Shown here: piece by piece, positions 25,834-32,804 of the stretch
Position numbering within the stretch: the first letter of the stretch is position 1
How the letters are laid out: the number at the start of each line of letters is the position of its first letter
Source: Spirosoma sordidisoli
GTDB taxonomy: Bacteria > Bacteroidota > Bacteroidia > Cytophagales > Spirosomataceae
Assembly (NCBI RefSeq): GCF_004138325.1
Contig: NZ_SBLB01000001.1
Coordinates: 124,001 to 188,000, forward strand
Reading direction: 5' to 3'
Length of the DNA: 64,000 bases
The notes under the pieces: generated by a model
Databases searched by the model: none
The model's input: the letters and a program-made list of their open reading frames with translations, nothing else
Told to the model about the DNA's origin: nothing
Translations under genes and position numbers: made by a program

Positions 25834-26131
25834 CTTTTCCGTAGCTTACATATTGCTTGTTGACCTGATATTCTCCCTTCCCTTTTTTCAGCAGCAGGCC
25901 GTTTTTTACCAGATTTTTCATGTAGTTAAACTGGCTCGCTTCTTTAAGCCCGTATAACTGCTCAACGGCCAGCCGCTTTTGCTTCGTGTTGGTCCATAAA
26001 CCATCGGTCCGGTTCATGGTAGCGAGGATATAACCAAATAGCTTGGCTTCGCCAATATGATCGCATTTTGTGATCCACGAACAAGTTCCTTCCAGGATGT
26101 TCATCTTTAGCCAGTATCGTATTTTGTGCAT
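25811..26131 (-). CDS. Winged-helix-like protein, first late gene
   Basis: This encodes 106 aa. The middle reads as three helices then a wing (A-V-E-Q-L-Y-G-L, then M-K-N-L-V-K-N-G-L-L-L-K-K-G-K-G-E-Y), typical of small winged-helix DNA-binding proteins. As the promoter-proximal gene of the leftward operon it may regulate that operon. A replication-protein-like (RepL) fold is an alternative. Confidence 0.6.
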   Translation of the reverse strand: MHKIRYWLKMNILEGTCSWITKCDHIGEAKLFGYILATMNRTDGLWTNTKQKRLAVEQLYGLKEASQFNYMKNLVKNGLLLKKGKGEYQVNKQYVSYGKDEQTHPK

Positions 26132-26153
26132 TGTGCTGCACGATTATGCTCCA

Positions 26154-26161
26154 CAAATATA
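26154..26161 (-). promoter_or_regulatory. Probable promoter (-7) of the leftward late operon
   Basis: On the minus strand this is TATATTTG, an exact match to the Bacteroidota -7 consensus TAnnTTTG, placed about 23 bp before the first ATG at 26131. The -33 region is poor (TATG about 19 bp upstream), which suggests that an activator or alternative sigma factor is needed. The 17-bp direct repeats at 26223-26284 lie about 60-120 bp upstream. Confidence 0.5.
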
Positions 26162-26222
26162 GAGTAATCATCTAAAAAAACATATTAATACAATATATTT
26201 TTAGATAATAAGGCGAGAAATA

Positions 26223-26284
26223 GCAAACTATGTTAGAGTATTACTCTACACTATTTTAGACTTTTTGGCAAACTATGTTAGAGT
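26223..26284. repeat. Two 17-bp direct repeats upstream of the late promoter
   Basis: GCAAACTATGTTAGAGT occurs exactly at 26223-26239 and 26268-26284, start to start 45 bp, close to four helical turns. The first copy overlaps an AGAGTA-T-TACTCT palindrome. A further TAGAGTAA lies at 26160. Such phased repeats are typical of sites for a cooperative regulator. The rest of 26285-26577 holds no convincing gene and has a C-rich top strand. Confidence 0.65.
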
Positions 26285-26577
26285 GGAATGTTGCTATATC
26301 AGGCAGTTAGCTCATTTTGGCCCATGCCCCGAACCCTATATATCGCCTATCTGTAACGTTTCATTTATACATGCCGCTTACGCGGACCTGCTACCCCAGT
26401 AGCTGCCCGTTTTTTGGCCGATTTACACAATTATCTTCCCGGTCTGGTGCTGGGACTACCACCACGCCCGGCCCCACACGCGGCCCCGTTTTGTCTACCC
26501 CCCCCTACCTAGTGGTGCGTGCATGGGTAAGGAATCCCTTATAAAAAATGGTATGCTGTGCGTACACTGTCTTTTTT

Positions 26578-26943
26578 TTATGAGGTGGTGAGGATCGATA
26601 CAGGCAGGAACGCACGAGGGCTAAGCCAATAGGTATGGGGTCTGGGTCCATAGGCTACCAGCTCAGCGTATAGCAGTGATTTGATAGCAGTGGACAGGTC
26701 AGCGGGTTTCCCTCCTACGTGGTCGCGCATCTGCTTGCGTGTGAGTGTTGATAGTTTGGTGTCGGGGTCCAGTTTGGCAGCGAGTAAATACAGCATACGT
26801 AAACCGGACGCTGGCAACTGTAGTATTTTGGTCAGTGTATAATCGTCAGGCTGGTATATGGTTGCTAACCTGGTTTCTGACCCAGTGCCGAAAGGGTTCT
26901 TTTTAGAAAGTGAATATCCGTCAACATATCTCATGTTAGTCAC
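26578..26943 (-). CDS. RepL-like winged-helix protein
   Basis: This encodes 121 aa. Helices at about 35-100 (T-L-T-K-I-L-Q-L then L-S-T-A-I-K-S-L-L-Y-A-E-L-V) and a terminal Y-W-L-S-P-R-A-F-L-P follow the pattern of plasmid RepL-type and related winged-helix proteins, which usually end Y-W-x-N-P-x-x-F. It could bind the degenerate repeats just upstream (27034-27219), either to start replication or to regulate. The family call is from pattern only. Confidence 0.5.
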   Translation of the reverse strand: MTNMRYVDGYSLSKKNPFGTGSETRLATIYQPDDYTLTKILQLPASGLRMLYLLAAKLDPDTKLSTLTRKQMRDHVGGKPADLSTAIKSLLYAELVAYGPRPHTYWLSPRAFLPVSILTTS

Positions 26944-27033
26944 AACCTGTCAGTAAGTAGCTGAGTTTGTTACGGGACGAATACGGAGGGACGAACGAGG
27001 TTGGGGTTGGTGGGAATGGGTGAGGGGGTGGAT

Positions 27034-27219
27034 AGTTACCTGAGGCAATATCGGGGTTTACCTAATGGGTTACCTGAGGGCTAAACTAGGCTAGGGGTCT
27101 GGGCGTAGTATTGGGGTAAATCAGGGAACAATACGGGCGTAGCGTCAGGTAACTTGAGGGGTATATCAGGGAAAAGCATCGGCAGTTACCTAGGGATTAG
27201 TATCGTCAGGTAACTGAGG
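27034..27219. repeat. Degenerate GTTACCT/AGGTAAC repeat array
   Basis: Copies are seen at 27034-27045 (AGTTACCTGAGG), 27068-27079 (GGTTACCTGAGG), 27146-27159 (CAGGTAACTTGAGG), 27183-27195 (CAGTTACCTAGGG) and 27207-27219 (CAGGTAACTGAGG). Weaker relatives lie between. The core appears in both orientations while the GAGG tail stays on one side. The 26944-27419 stretch has no convincing gene and a G-rich top strand. It looks like an iteron array, an operator cluster or an origin region. Confidence 0.5.
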
Positions 27220-27419
27220 AAAAGTACAGGAGTTACACAGGCAGGTAGCCGGGGGTCAGTAGCAGGAAAACAGCACAGATAAAGCAGTAAAAATTTATCT
27301 GTTGATAGAGCACACGTCTGCGGATACCTCAACACCTGGTAGGCCAGGGCACCGGCCGACCGGTCGTATAGTTGTAGCCGTGGCTGGGACAAGGCAGGCC
27401 GTTCACTCAAATAGTCTCA

Positions 27420-27863
27420 TTAGACCAGCGCAACCATTGGGCGACTATCCTTTTTCATTTGCTCAATGTGTTCTGCCTTGTTTGCTTCATACCTCAACAT
27501 AAGGGCAGGAAGTACAGATTTTGGCTGCAACCTCAGAAATAGACGATTGTACAATTCAAACCCAGCCTGTTTAAACTTATGCATCCAAATAGCTTCATAG
27601 TACTTCAGCGTCTCCGGGTTGCACTCTTGAAGCATGGTGCATGTAAAAGATTCCTGTCCGTGCGTGTGGTAGTCACTTAGCATAAGATCAGAGAACAGTA
27701 ACCCGCTTTTAGCCTGTGCCATGTGTGTGTAGAAGCGGTTCGACACGCAAGACGACGACCCAACATAAATACGCATAGTGCTTTTGCAGGTAAGCAGGTA
27801 AACCCCACAATCGGAAGGGTCTTGCAGGTAACTAGTGTAACCAGGATGATAAGTGCCGTACAT
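27420..27863 (-). CDS. GIY-YIG endonuclease
   Basis: This encodes 147 aa with the GIY-YIG core: G-V-Y at residues 20-22, Y-V-G at 33-35, Arg43 in S-N-R-F and a Glu in Y-Y-E-A-I-W. These residues form the active site of single-domain GIY-YIG nucleases, which cut DNA and often act as homing or repair enzymes. The C-terminal third is basic. It stands alone, with its own leader and a divergent neighbour, so it is probably a free-standing mobile nuclease of the phage. Confidence 0.85.
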   Translation of the reverse strand: MYGTYHPGYTSYLQDPSDCGVYLLTCKSTMRIYVGSSSCVSNRFYTHMAQAKSGLLFSDLMLSDYHTHGQESFTCTMLQECNPETLKYYEAIWMHKFKQAGFELYNRLFLRLQPKSVLPALMLRYEANKAEHIEQMKKDSRPMVALV

Positions 27864-27902
27864 GGTTTTAATAAGTTATTTATAATAAAACGCTATATAC
27901 AC

Positions 27903-27933
27903 TTGCAGGGTTCAATTGAATTAAGTACTTTAG
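27903..27933 (+). promoter_or_regulatory. Early promoter P1, nearly leaderless
   Basis: TTG at 27903-27905, a 20-bp spacer, then TACTTTAG at 27926-27933 (one mismatch to TAnnTTTG). The ATG at 27938 lies only 4 nt beyond, so the transcript would be leaderless or nearly so. The upstream half shares ACTTGCA..GTTCAATTG with the promoter at 28188. Confidence 0.55.
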
Positions 27934-27937
27934 TACT

Positions 27938-28141
27938 ATGAAACCAATAACACCCTACCAATATGCCAAGCTTTGCGGAGTCTCAGCGCAGGCCATAAAC
28001 CAGCGTATTCTACGAGGTACGCTACCCGTGATAAAGCACGAGAACCCGGACGGTTCAGTAAGCAACTATATAGATGCAGACGCGCACCCACCGGTAAAAT
28101 TTGACAAGGGCAGAAAAAAAGTTGACCACCAAATCAACTGA
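27938..28141 (+). CDS. Small HTH (excisionase-like) protein
   Basis: This encodes 67 aa. Residues 4-30 (Y-Q-Y-A-K-L-C-G-V-S-A-Q-A-I-N-Q-R-I) form a clear helix-turn-helix of the MerR/Xis type. A short wing follows (L-P-V-I-K-H-E-N-P-D-G) and the tail is basic. First gene of the rightward early cluster, transcribed from a promoter immediately upstream. It probably controls early transcription. An excisionase role is possible, but the gene is far from the integrase. Confidence 0.7.
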   Translation: MKPITPYQYAKLCGVSAQAINQRILRGTLPVIKHENPDGSVSNYIDADAHPPVKFDKGRKKVDHQIN

Positions 28142-28152
28142 CATTCAGCAAC

Positions 28153-28180
28153 TTATAAAATATGTAAAAATATTTTATAA
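28153..28180. other. 11-bp A/T inverted repeat before early promoter P2
   Basis: TTATAAAATAT and ATATTTTATAA are perfect arms with a 6-nt loop, ending 7 bp before the -33 TTG of promoter P2. It could be an operator for the small HTH protein encoded upstream. With no GC in the stem, a terminator role is unlikely. Confidence 0.5.
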
Positions 28181-28187
28181 CAAACAC

Positions 28188-28219
28188 TTGCATAGTTCAA
28201 TTGTATATACGTACCTTTG
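28188..28219 (+). promoter_or_regulatory. Early promoter P2
   Basis: TTG at 28188-28190, a 21-bp spacer and TACCTTTG at 28212-28219, an exact TAnnTTTG. Start of transcription is expected near 28225, about 20 nt before the ATG at 28244. The region is a diverged copy of promoter P1. Confidence 0.7.
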
Positions 28220-28243
28220 TCACAGACATTTAAACAAAGGGAT

Positions 28244-28459
28244 ATGAAAACGCACAGAATCACCATCGAACTCGAAGAAAACAGCACGGATTACATTGAA
28301 TACACGACGTGCGGACATTCAACAGCGGTTGTAATCGAATACAGTGTTGAACAGGCGTCGGACGATAATACGGACGTAACGGAGTTTGTTAAAAATGCGG
28401 TATTGCTGGATGGGTTTGAAACGGTCCTTATCGCGGATGGTGCTAATATCTGGGGATAA
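28244..28459 (+). CDS. Small acidic early protein, 71 aa
   Basis: This encodes 71 aa from the ATG at 28244, after AAAGGG and a promoter-derived leader. A TTG at 28217 lies inside the -7 element and is unlikely. The protein is beta-rich and acidic (pI low), with T-T-C-G-H near 22. Its TAA overlaps the next ATG. It may act as a small inhibitor or DNA mimic; function is unknown. Confidence 0.6.
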   Translation: MKTHRITIELEENSTDYIEYTTCGHSTAVVIEYSVEQASDDNTDVTEFVKNAVLLDGFETVLIADGANIWG

Positions 28460-28563
28460 TGAACAACGAGTTGCAACGCATAAAGCGACAATCAGAACAG
28501 GTATTGAAACTCGTCAGCATTCTAGTTATCACCCTGTTTATTTTGTGTCTGTTAACATGTTAA
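28459..28563 (+). CDS. 34-aa membrane micro-protein
   Basis: The frame begins as TAATG with the upstream stop. A charged N-terminus (residues 1-16) is followed by a single hydrophobic helix (17-34) ending at the C-terminus. This tail-anchor layout and the coupling support expression. It may act on a membrane-bound host target; function is unknown. Confidence 0.45.
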   Translation: MNNELQRIKRQSEQVLKLVSILVITLFILCLLTC

Positions 28564-28595
28564 AAACCATATTTAAACCTTAAACAATTACCACT

Positions 28596-28670
28596 ATGTC
28601 CGGCTTCATTTTTTTCTGCATTTTCATTAGTTCGCTTCTTGCTGTCGCTTCAAACGGTAAGAAAAACTAA
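28596..28670 (+). CDS. 24-aa hydrophobic micro-peptide
   Basis: ATG at 28596 follows an A/T-rich leader of the element's type (AAAAACCATATTTAAACC). The peptide is one hydrophobic span (F-I-F-F-C-I-F-I) with a GKK end. The leader match is the main support. It could also be a non-coding remnant. Confidence 0.35.
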   Translation: MSGFIFFCIFISSLLAVASNGKKN

Positions 28671-28734
28671 CCTGTTTTTTAGTCCTCACAGCGATCAAGT
28701 CAAAAACCTTATTAAAACCTTAAACTTTGCAATT

Positions 28735-29130
28735 ATGAACACAGCACCCATGTATAAATTAGTTGCCGCGCTACATCTGACAGACGAGCAGATTAAAGCC
28801 TACGAAGAACTCCCAGACAACGGACCAAAAACCAAGCTAACCGCTGCACAAACCCAATTTATATCGCGCCTTTATTACGATAAAGTCGAAGTGAACGGTT
28901 TCCGCATGGGATGGGGTAAGGAGCTTTACGAAGTGGAGAAAAAAGAAGGTTGGCCCAGTGGCGGACGCGTCAGCGATGCTCAGGCAAAGCGCATGGTTTT
29001 AAACGCAGTTATCCACCTCAACAAGCGGAAAGAACTAACCGCTGAACAGGCTGCAATCGAATTTAAAGATGCGTTAGAATTGCGCCCAACGTGGCAGTAT
29101 ATATACGCAAAAGCTTATGAACGTGTGTAG
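28735..29130 (+). CDS. Early protein, 131 aa
   Basis: The ATG at 28735 follows an exact copy of the leader at 28702-28719. The protein is helical: residues 10-55 contain H-L-T-D-E-Q-I-K-A-Y-E-E-L, and the C-terminal part has K-R-M-V-L-N-A-V and Q-Y-I-Y-A-K-A-Y. No catalytic motif is recognised. It is probably an early host-takeover protein. Confidence 0.6.
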   Translation: MNTAPMYKLVAALHLTDEQIKAYEELPDNGPKTKLTAAQTQFISRLYYDKVEVNGFRMGWGKELYEVEKKEGWPSGGRVSDAQAKRMVLNAVIHLNKRKELTAEQAAIEFKDALELRPTWQYIYAKAYERV

Positions 29131-29215
29131 CCGAAACGCCTACGGGCGTCTGCTTCAACTAGCTATTGAAGTACTGATGATGGCAAGCTAAAAACCTTAT
29201 TAAAACTATATAGCC

Positions 29216-29518
29216 ATGAAAACCATAATCGCACAAGTTCGGGTACGCAAACAAGACAGAAACGGCAACACATACCACGACGTTTCTTTAATCGACGTAG
29301 ACACAGAAAAACAAATAGCTGACGTAGTGAAGCGATACGGCTACGGCGACCAGTACAAAACAACAACCTGTGAGCTGATAAAAAAGACACTGCCGGAAAT
29401 AGCTGAAGCGGTCAAGCCATTTGAAACTGATCCCAAGACGTTAGACAATTGGCGGGTAGAAAGTGAGGTTAAACAGGCCGGCATCCTTAAAATTATCTAC
29501 ATAGTCAATCACTTCTAA
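29216..29518 (+). CDS. Early protein, 100 aa
   Basis: This encodes 100 aa, alpha/beta. An N-terminal strand V-R-V-R-K-Q-D, a central D-V-V-K-R-Y-G-Y-G-D helix and a C-terminal beta strand end it. The start follows a leader copy at 29190-29206. Function is unknown. Confidence 0.6.
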   Translation: MKTIIAQVRVRKQDRNGNTYHDVSLIDVDTEKQIADVVKRYGYGDQYKTTTCELIKKTLPEIAEAVKPFETDPKTLDNWRVESEVKQAGILKIIYIVNHF

Positions 29519-29617
29519 CAAAGTTGGGCCTCGGCCCTACTCTAACGCGCCAACGGTCATTCCTCAGTGTGACGAGCAAAAAGCGGAAGGGGACAACCAA
29601 AAAACCTTATAAAAACC

Positions 29618-29848
29618 ATGAAACGCAATTTCACCCGCACAGTTACCGCTGTAACCAGCATACAGCAAAATTACCCCAACTTAATCAAATCGGTTAGCTG
29701 GATCGCCAGCATTACCCCTACCCAGGCCGCGCTGGTCATTTGGGCCACTAAGAACGGGATCAGTGCGCCCATCGGTTCAGATCGGGTCAAGCTGTTCGGG
29801 GATAACCGGACATTGGTTTCTCAGGCCGTCAGATACCGGAATGCATGA
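29618..29848 (+). CDS. Early protein, 76 aa
   Basis: This encodes 76 aa, basic with a hydrophobic middle (I-T-P-T-Q-A-A-L-V-I-W-A-T). A leader copy (AAAAAACCTTATAAAAACC) ends directly at the ATG. It overlaps the next start by 4 nt (ATGA). Function is unknown. Confidence 0.55.
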   Translation: MKRNFTRTVTAVTSIQQNYPNLIKSVSWIASITPTQAALVIWATKNGISAPIGSDRVKLFGDNRTLVSQAVRYRNA

Positions 29849-30138
29849 ACGTTGTCCGGGCCTCCACCAAATTCGAGCCAGTGTTAACCGGGTATTTAGC
29901 ACTGGTGCAACGTGACGAAACAGAGCGGGCCGGCCTAATCCGGCTCGCGGTACTGACCTACGGCTATCTGGTTCCGATGGGCACGACCTTCACCCTGGAT
30001 TATCTGGGCGAACTAATCCGCCAATTCTACGACCAATCGGATGAGCGAAACCGCTTACTGGCGGATCTATGCACGATCAACGCGGACACGTACAAACCAA
30101 TCCGCCGAACCTACGACGGCGGCTTTAATCAGATCTAA
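29845..30138 (+). CDS. Early protein, 97 aa
   Basis: This encodes 97 aa, helical, with an apolar segment at about 25-45 and a Tyr/Arg-rich C-terminus. It is coupled to the upstream gene by ATGA and to the next by a 1-nt gap. Function is unknown. Confidence 0.55.
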   Translation: MNVVRASTKFEPVLTGYLALVQRDETERAGLIRLAVLTYGYLVPMGTTFTLDYLGELIRQFYDQSDERNRLLADLCTINADTYKPIRRTYDGGFNQI

Positions 30139-30139
30139 T

Positions 30140-30379
30140 ATGTACTCCCATACCCTAGCCACGTTGCGAGCCAGTATTTACAAACTGCTCGTGTCGTTCT
30201 GCGAGCTCGATTATGACCTGTTCGAGTTCGTAACGGTTGAAACGGTCGCCCTTTTTGAATCGTACAACTTTGATATACCCGTCGAATGGGTAACTAAAAC
30301 CGAACGTTATGAGAATCCGGTATGTGTCGAAACAACAGGGACAAACCCTGAAGCTGTCAACGTTTCCGTCGTTTGCTAA
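30140..30379 (+). CDS. Early protein, 79 aa
   Basis: The ATG at 30140 follows the upstream stop by one base, so I prefer it to an in-frame start at 30041. The protein is Leu/Val/Phe-rich and acidic, with a central F-E-F-V-T-V-E-T-V-A-L strand. Function is unknown. Confidence 0.55.
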   Translation: MYSHTLATLRASIYKLLVSFCELDYDLFEFVTVETVALFESYNFDIPVEWVTKTERYENPVCVETTGTNPEAVNVSVVC

Positions 30380-30491
30380 AAACGATAAGTCCAGCCGGGC
30401 GATGGCCGGCCCTGCCTCCTTACTGGTTTCGTGTGGAGGCACGATCTACAACGTAAGTTCTAACCCAGACATTTACAACCAGGCGAAATAA
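30309..30491 (+). CDS. Possible small overlapping gene, 60 aa
   Basis: The 60-aa frame starts inside the previous gene and ends as TAATG with the next one. That ending supports translation, but the 71-nt overlap is against it. The protein is basic and Ser/Gly-rich. Function is unknown. Confidence 0.4.
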   Translation: MRIRYVSKQQGQTLKLSTFPSFAKNDKSSRAMAGPASLLVSCGGTIYNVSSNPDIYNQAK

Positions 30492-30742
30492 TGGCAAACA
30501 TGCCCCACACACCAAGCAAAAACCGACGAACGGTTACTAAACGAATCGTTCGTTTTTTGGAGAAAGAATACGCTACCAATAAAGTCGTAAAACTTGACGA
30601 CAACACAATTGGAACCGGGCACTTATTAGCAGCAAGGGCTACTTGTCTGGGCTTTTCAATTATGCACCTTCCGGGCTCGGATAACAGGGCTTACTGGTGT
30701 TTTTATACACAGCCACTGGAACGGTGCCGAGTTATTCATTAA
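30491..30742 (+). CDS. Early protein, 83 aa
   Basis: This encodes 83 aa with a basic N-terminus (K-N-R-R-T-V-T-K-R), then an alpha/beta part with a R-A-Y-W-C-F-Y strand. Its composition recalls small Bacteroidota phage proteins of the 'winged' type, but no motif is certain. Confidence 0.55.
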   Translation: MANMPHTPSKNRRTVTKRIVRFLEKEYATNKVVKLDDNTIGTGHLLAARATCLGFSIMHLPGSDNRAYWCFYTQPLERCRVIH

Positions 30743-30760
30743 ACGAGCCCTAACGCAGAC

Positions 30761-31036
30761 ATGAAAGAACACTTTGAAAAACTATCAGCATCGTACTACC
30801 ACGCCTTTTTTATCATTGTACCGACACAAACGGCGGTCGTGATTCACCGCGAGCCGGGAGCCTGGTTCGCGGTTGAATACGCAACGATTACCGATGCTAT
30901 GCTAGACCGGAATCCACTGACCACGAACAACGTGGTAGAGCTGACCCCCGACAGTCTAACGGTTACCCTGGTTCACTTTGGCAAACCGTCAACAGCAGTC
31001 GTATTGCTGCGCGACCTAAAACGAGTCTATCAATGA
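30761..31036 (+). CDS. Early protein, 91 aa
   Basis: This encodes 91 aa. Two beta-rich halves frame a central W-F-A-V-E-Y-A-T-I-T-D strand-turn. The C-terminus ends in a basic helix. It overlaps the 41-aa membrane gene by 4 nt. Function is unknown. Confidence 0.55.
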   Translation: MKEHFEKLSASYYHAFFIIVPTQTAVVIHREPGAWFAVEYATITDAMLDRNPLTTNNVVELTPDSLTVTLVHFGKPSTAVVLLRDLKRVYQ

Positions 31037-31158
31037 GACGCGGCCGGACAGTTCTGGTACTGCTACTAAGTGTAGTGTTGCTCCTATGCGTAACGTTCGC
31101 GTACGGTTTTCACCGTCTGTTCATGAAGTATGTCGTGCCTTATTTACTCAATCTCTGA
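31033..31158 (+). CDS. 41-aa membrane micro-protein
   Basis: The frame begins as ATGA with the previous stop. Basic residues 2-5 precede a strong hydrophobic helix (7-24), then a short aromatic tail. This fits a signal anchor or bitopic peptide. The next gene starts 2 nt after its stop. Confidence 0.5.
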   Translation: MRRGRTVLVLLLSVVLLLCVTFAYGFHRLFMKYVVPYLLNL

Positions 31159-31160
31159 TC

Positions 31161-31421
31161 ATGAAGCAGCGATTCTCAGGACCATCGGCTGGTGAACAGG
31201 CCGACAAAATGGCCCGATACGGAAACAGCGATTGGCTATTGTACACGGACCGGTCGGGCGTCCGTATAGCGACCAGGCTAACAAAAGCAAACCTAAAAAC
31301 CTGCTTATTGTGTATTGGCACAAAGGGTCGTTTTTCTCACATTTTAGCCGGTAACGCCCACCACATGCGTTTAGGCTGGCGTACAGGCATAAACCTTCTA
31401 TCTCAACTCAATCATGGCTAA
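31161..31421 (+). CDS. Early protein, 86 aa
   Basis: The start is taken as the ATG at 31161, 2 nt after the micro-protein stop; an upstream in-frame start overlaps that gene. The product is basic, with W-L-L-Y-T-D-R-S-G-V-R-I and two Cys (C-L-L-C). Function is unknown. Confidence 0.5.
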   Translation: MKQRFSGPSAGEQADKMARYGNSDWLLYTDRSGVRIATRLTKANLKTCLLCIGTKGRFSHILAGNAHHMRLGWRTGINLLSQLNHG

Positions 31422-31569
31422 GAAACCAACACCCAAACAACAAGCTGCAAAGGAACTAATAGCCCAGGGCGCAACGATAAAGCCCTACAGCCGACAGGGC
31501 CATAAGGGATGGCAAGACACACCGCTTTTTCTGGCTGCGGCCGAGGACAAACAAACGAAGCTTTTTTGA
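31414..31569 (+). CDS. Small basic early protein, 51 aa
   Basis: This encodes 51 aa, Lys/Gln/Ala-rich, with an A-K-K-P-T-P-K-Q N-terminus like that of the 100-aa gene downstream (A-K-K-T-K-Q-P). It overlaps the upstream gene by 8 nt. It is probably nucleic-acid associated; function is unknown. Confidence 0.45.
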   Translation: MAKKPTPKQQAAKELIAQGATIKPYSRQGHKGWQDTPLFLAAAEDKQTKLF

Positions 31570-31601
31570 TTCTCTAACAAGGTTTATTACGTATTAAAAA
31601 C

Positions 31602-31904
31602 ATGGCTAAGAAAACAAAACAGCCGGTCCTGGTCGTAACAGGGCCGGCCTCAGCCGCTTTCGTTATTGAAGGCACAAAGGGGAAAGACGTCGAGACGTAC
31701 GCCACGATCTACGCGGGCCGCGACGATCACCCTGCGGGTAAAACCAGGCAGAACATGCTGGATCACGCCTACAAAACGCTTGACCAATGGCGGTTCCTAA
31801 AGCCGGACATTGAGTTCGCGCTGATTTTGTCAAATCCTAACAATGATTATGACATGATGGACCTGGACCTGCGGGGGCGTGATACAGAAATCGTAACGGA
31901 ATAA
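31602..31904 (+). CDS. Early protein, 100 aa
   Basis: This encodes 100 aa. A leader ending TATTAAAAAC precedes the ATG. The product has a beta-strand P-V-L-V-V-T-G-P, a central amphipathic helix and an acidic end. It overlaps the next gene by one base (TAATG). Function is unknown. Confidence 0.55.
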   Translation: MAKKTKQPVLVVTGPASAAFVIEGTKGKDVETYATIYAGRDDHPAGKTRQNMLDHAYKTLDQWRFLKPDIEFALILSNPNNDYDMMDLDLRGRDTEIVTE

Positions 31905-32194
31905 TGGAGAACACGTATTATTCCCCAGCGGAGAAAACGCTGTTCTGGGTCGCTGGCTATACCGGCGATCTGAACACGATCCAGGTCAGCGAGCAGGTTA
32001 AGTACCTGGTTACCCACGGTACAACATTCGCGGAATATGCGAACGTGGATATGGGCGAGGTACGAACCGACGTAGTACGGGTATCGCGACGATACAAGAA
32101 CATGCGGGTTTTCTGGACCGTTACCGAGACACCGCCCGCCGACGCCTTCGAGATTACCAATAACTGGACCATGTGGAACTGGCTAACCGATTAA
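31904..32194 (+). CDS. Early protein, 96 aa
   Basis: This encodes 96 aa, rich in aromatic residues (several Trp and Tyr near both ends), alpha/beta and acidic. It is coupled to the gene before as TAATG. Function is unknown. Confidence 0.55.
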   Translation: MENTYYSPAEKTLFWVAGYTGDLNTIQVSEQVKYLVTHGTTFAEYANVDMGEVRTDVVRVSRRYKNMRVFWTVTETPPADAFEITNNWTMWNWLTD

Positions 32195-32206
32195 ACCTTA
32201 CACACT

Positions 32207-32431
32207 ATGAACAACATTGCACGGGAGATTGCGCTTACCCTGGCCATTTTATCAACATCGACGCAGCAACGCGCCCTGGTTCGTCGGGAGCTGAACGAAA
32301 CCCCTAAACCGACCGAAGAACAAATTCAGGAAAAGCTCAATACGGCCAAAGGGTTGAAGAAGTTTTGTATCAATGGCAAAACGGTGTGGGCGCGTGACGA
32401 AAAGAACGCGATCCGTAAGGCTAAACGATGA
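32207..32431 (+). CDS. Small helical early protein, 74 aa
   Basis: This encodes 74 aa. The N-terminal 45 residues are helical, and the C-terminal part (K-K-F-C-I-N-G-K-T-V-W-A-R-D-E-K-N-A-I-R) matches the short strand-helix pattern common in phage proteins of the DUF4494 class and relatives. Function is unknown. Confidence 0.55.
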   Translation: MNNIAREIALTLAILSTSTQQRALVRRELNETPKPTEEQIQEKLNTAKGLKKFCINGKTVWARDEKNAIRKAKR

Positions 32432-32462
32432 ACGAGTTTGGAACTGGCTAACCGATTGAATC

Positions 32463-32804
32463 ATGACAGACCTGCAACTACTTGATAAATACTGTGAAGA
32501 ATGTCTTGACTTCATCAGCCCCGTCCTGCTACGTGACATCGAAAGCCGTGGTCTATACTCGTATATACTGAGGCTGCCTAACAATGTGGCGCAGGCAAAA
32601 GCCGTGATTCGGGGTCGGCTGGGGAAGGATGGCCGGTATGTTGGCGATCCTGAAATTGAAGAAATAGCGGACATGGTTTGCCGACTGGAAAGTTTGCGGG
32701 CGTCGCTCAACAGGTTGAACATGGCTGATACTGACCAGACAGCCCCTGTTCTGAAAGAAATGCAGCACTTGACCGATTGGCTTAGCAACTACTACAACAA
32801 ATGA
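32463..32804 (+). CDS. Helical early protein, 113 aa
   Basis: This encodes 113 aa, helical and charged. A segment with I-E-S-R-G-L-Y-S-Y-I-L-R is followed by several short helices. It overlaps the next ATG by 4 nt. Function is unknown. Confidence 0.55.
   Translation: MTDLQLLDKYCEECLDFISPVLLRDIESRGLYSYILRLPNNVAQAKAVIRGRLGKDGRYVGDPEIEEIADMVCRLESLRASLNRLNMADTDQTAPVLKEMQHLTDWLSNYYNK

Noticed and set aside
26317..26544. 75-codon plus-strand frame in the control region
   Set aside because: Pro/Thr/Arg-rich composition, no leader and no neighbours in the same direction; it looks like a chance frame in C-rich DNA.
27186..27410. 74-codon minus-strand frame upstream of the RepL-like gene
   Set aside because: It crosses the repeat array and has the composition of a random frame without leader.
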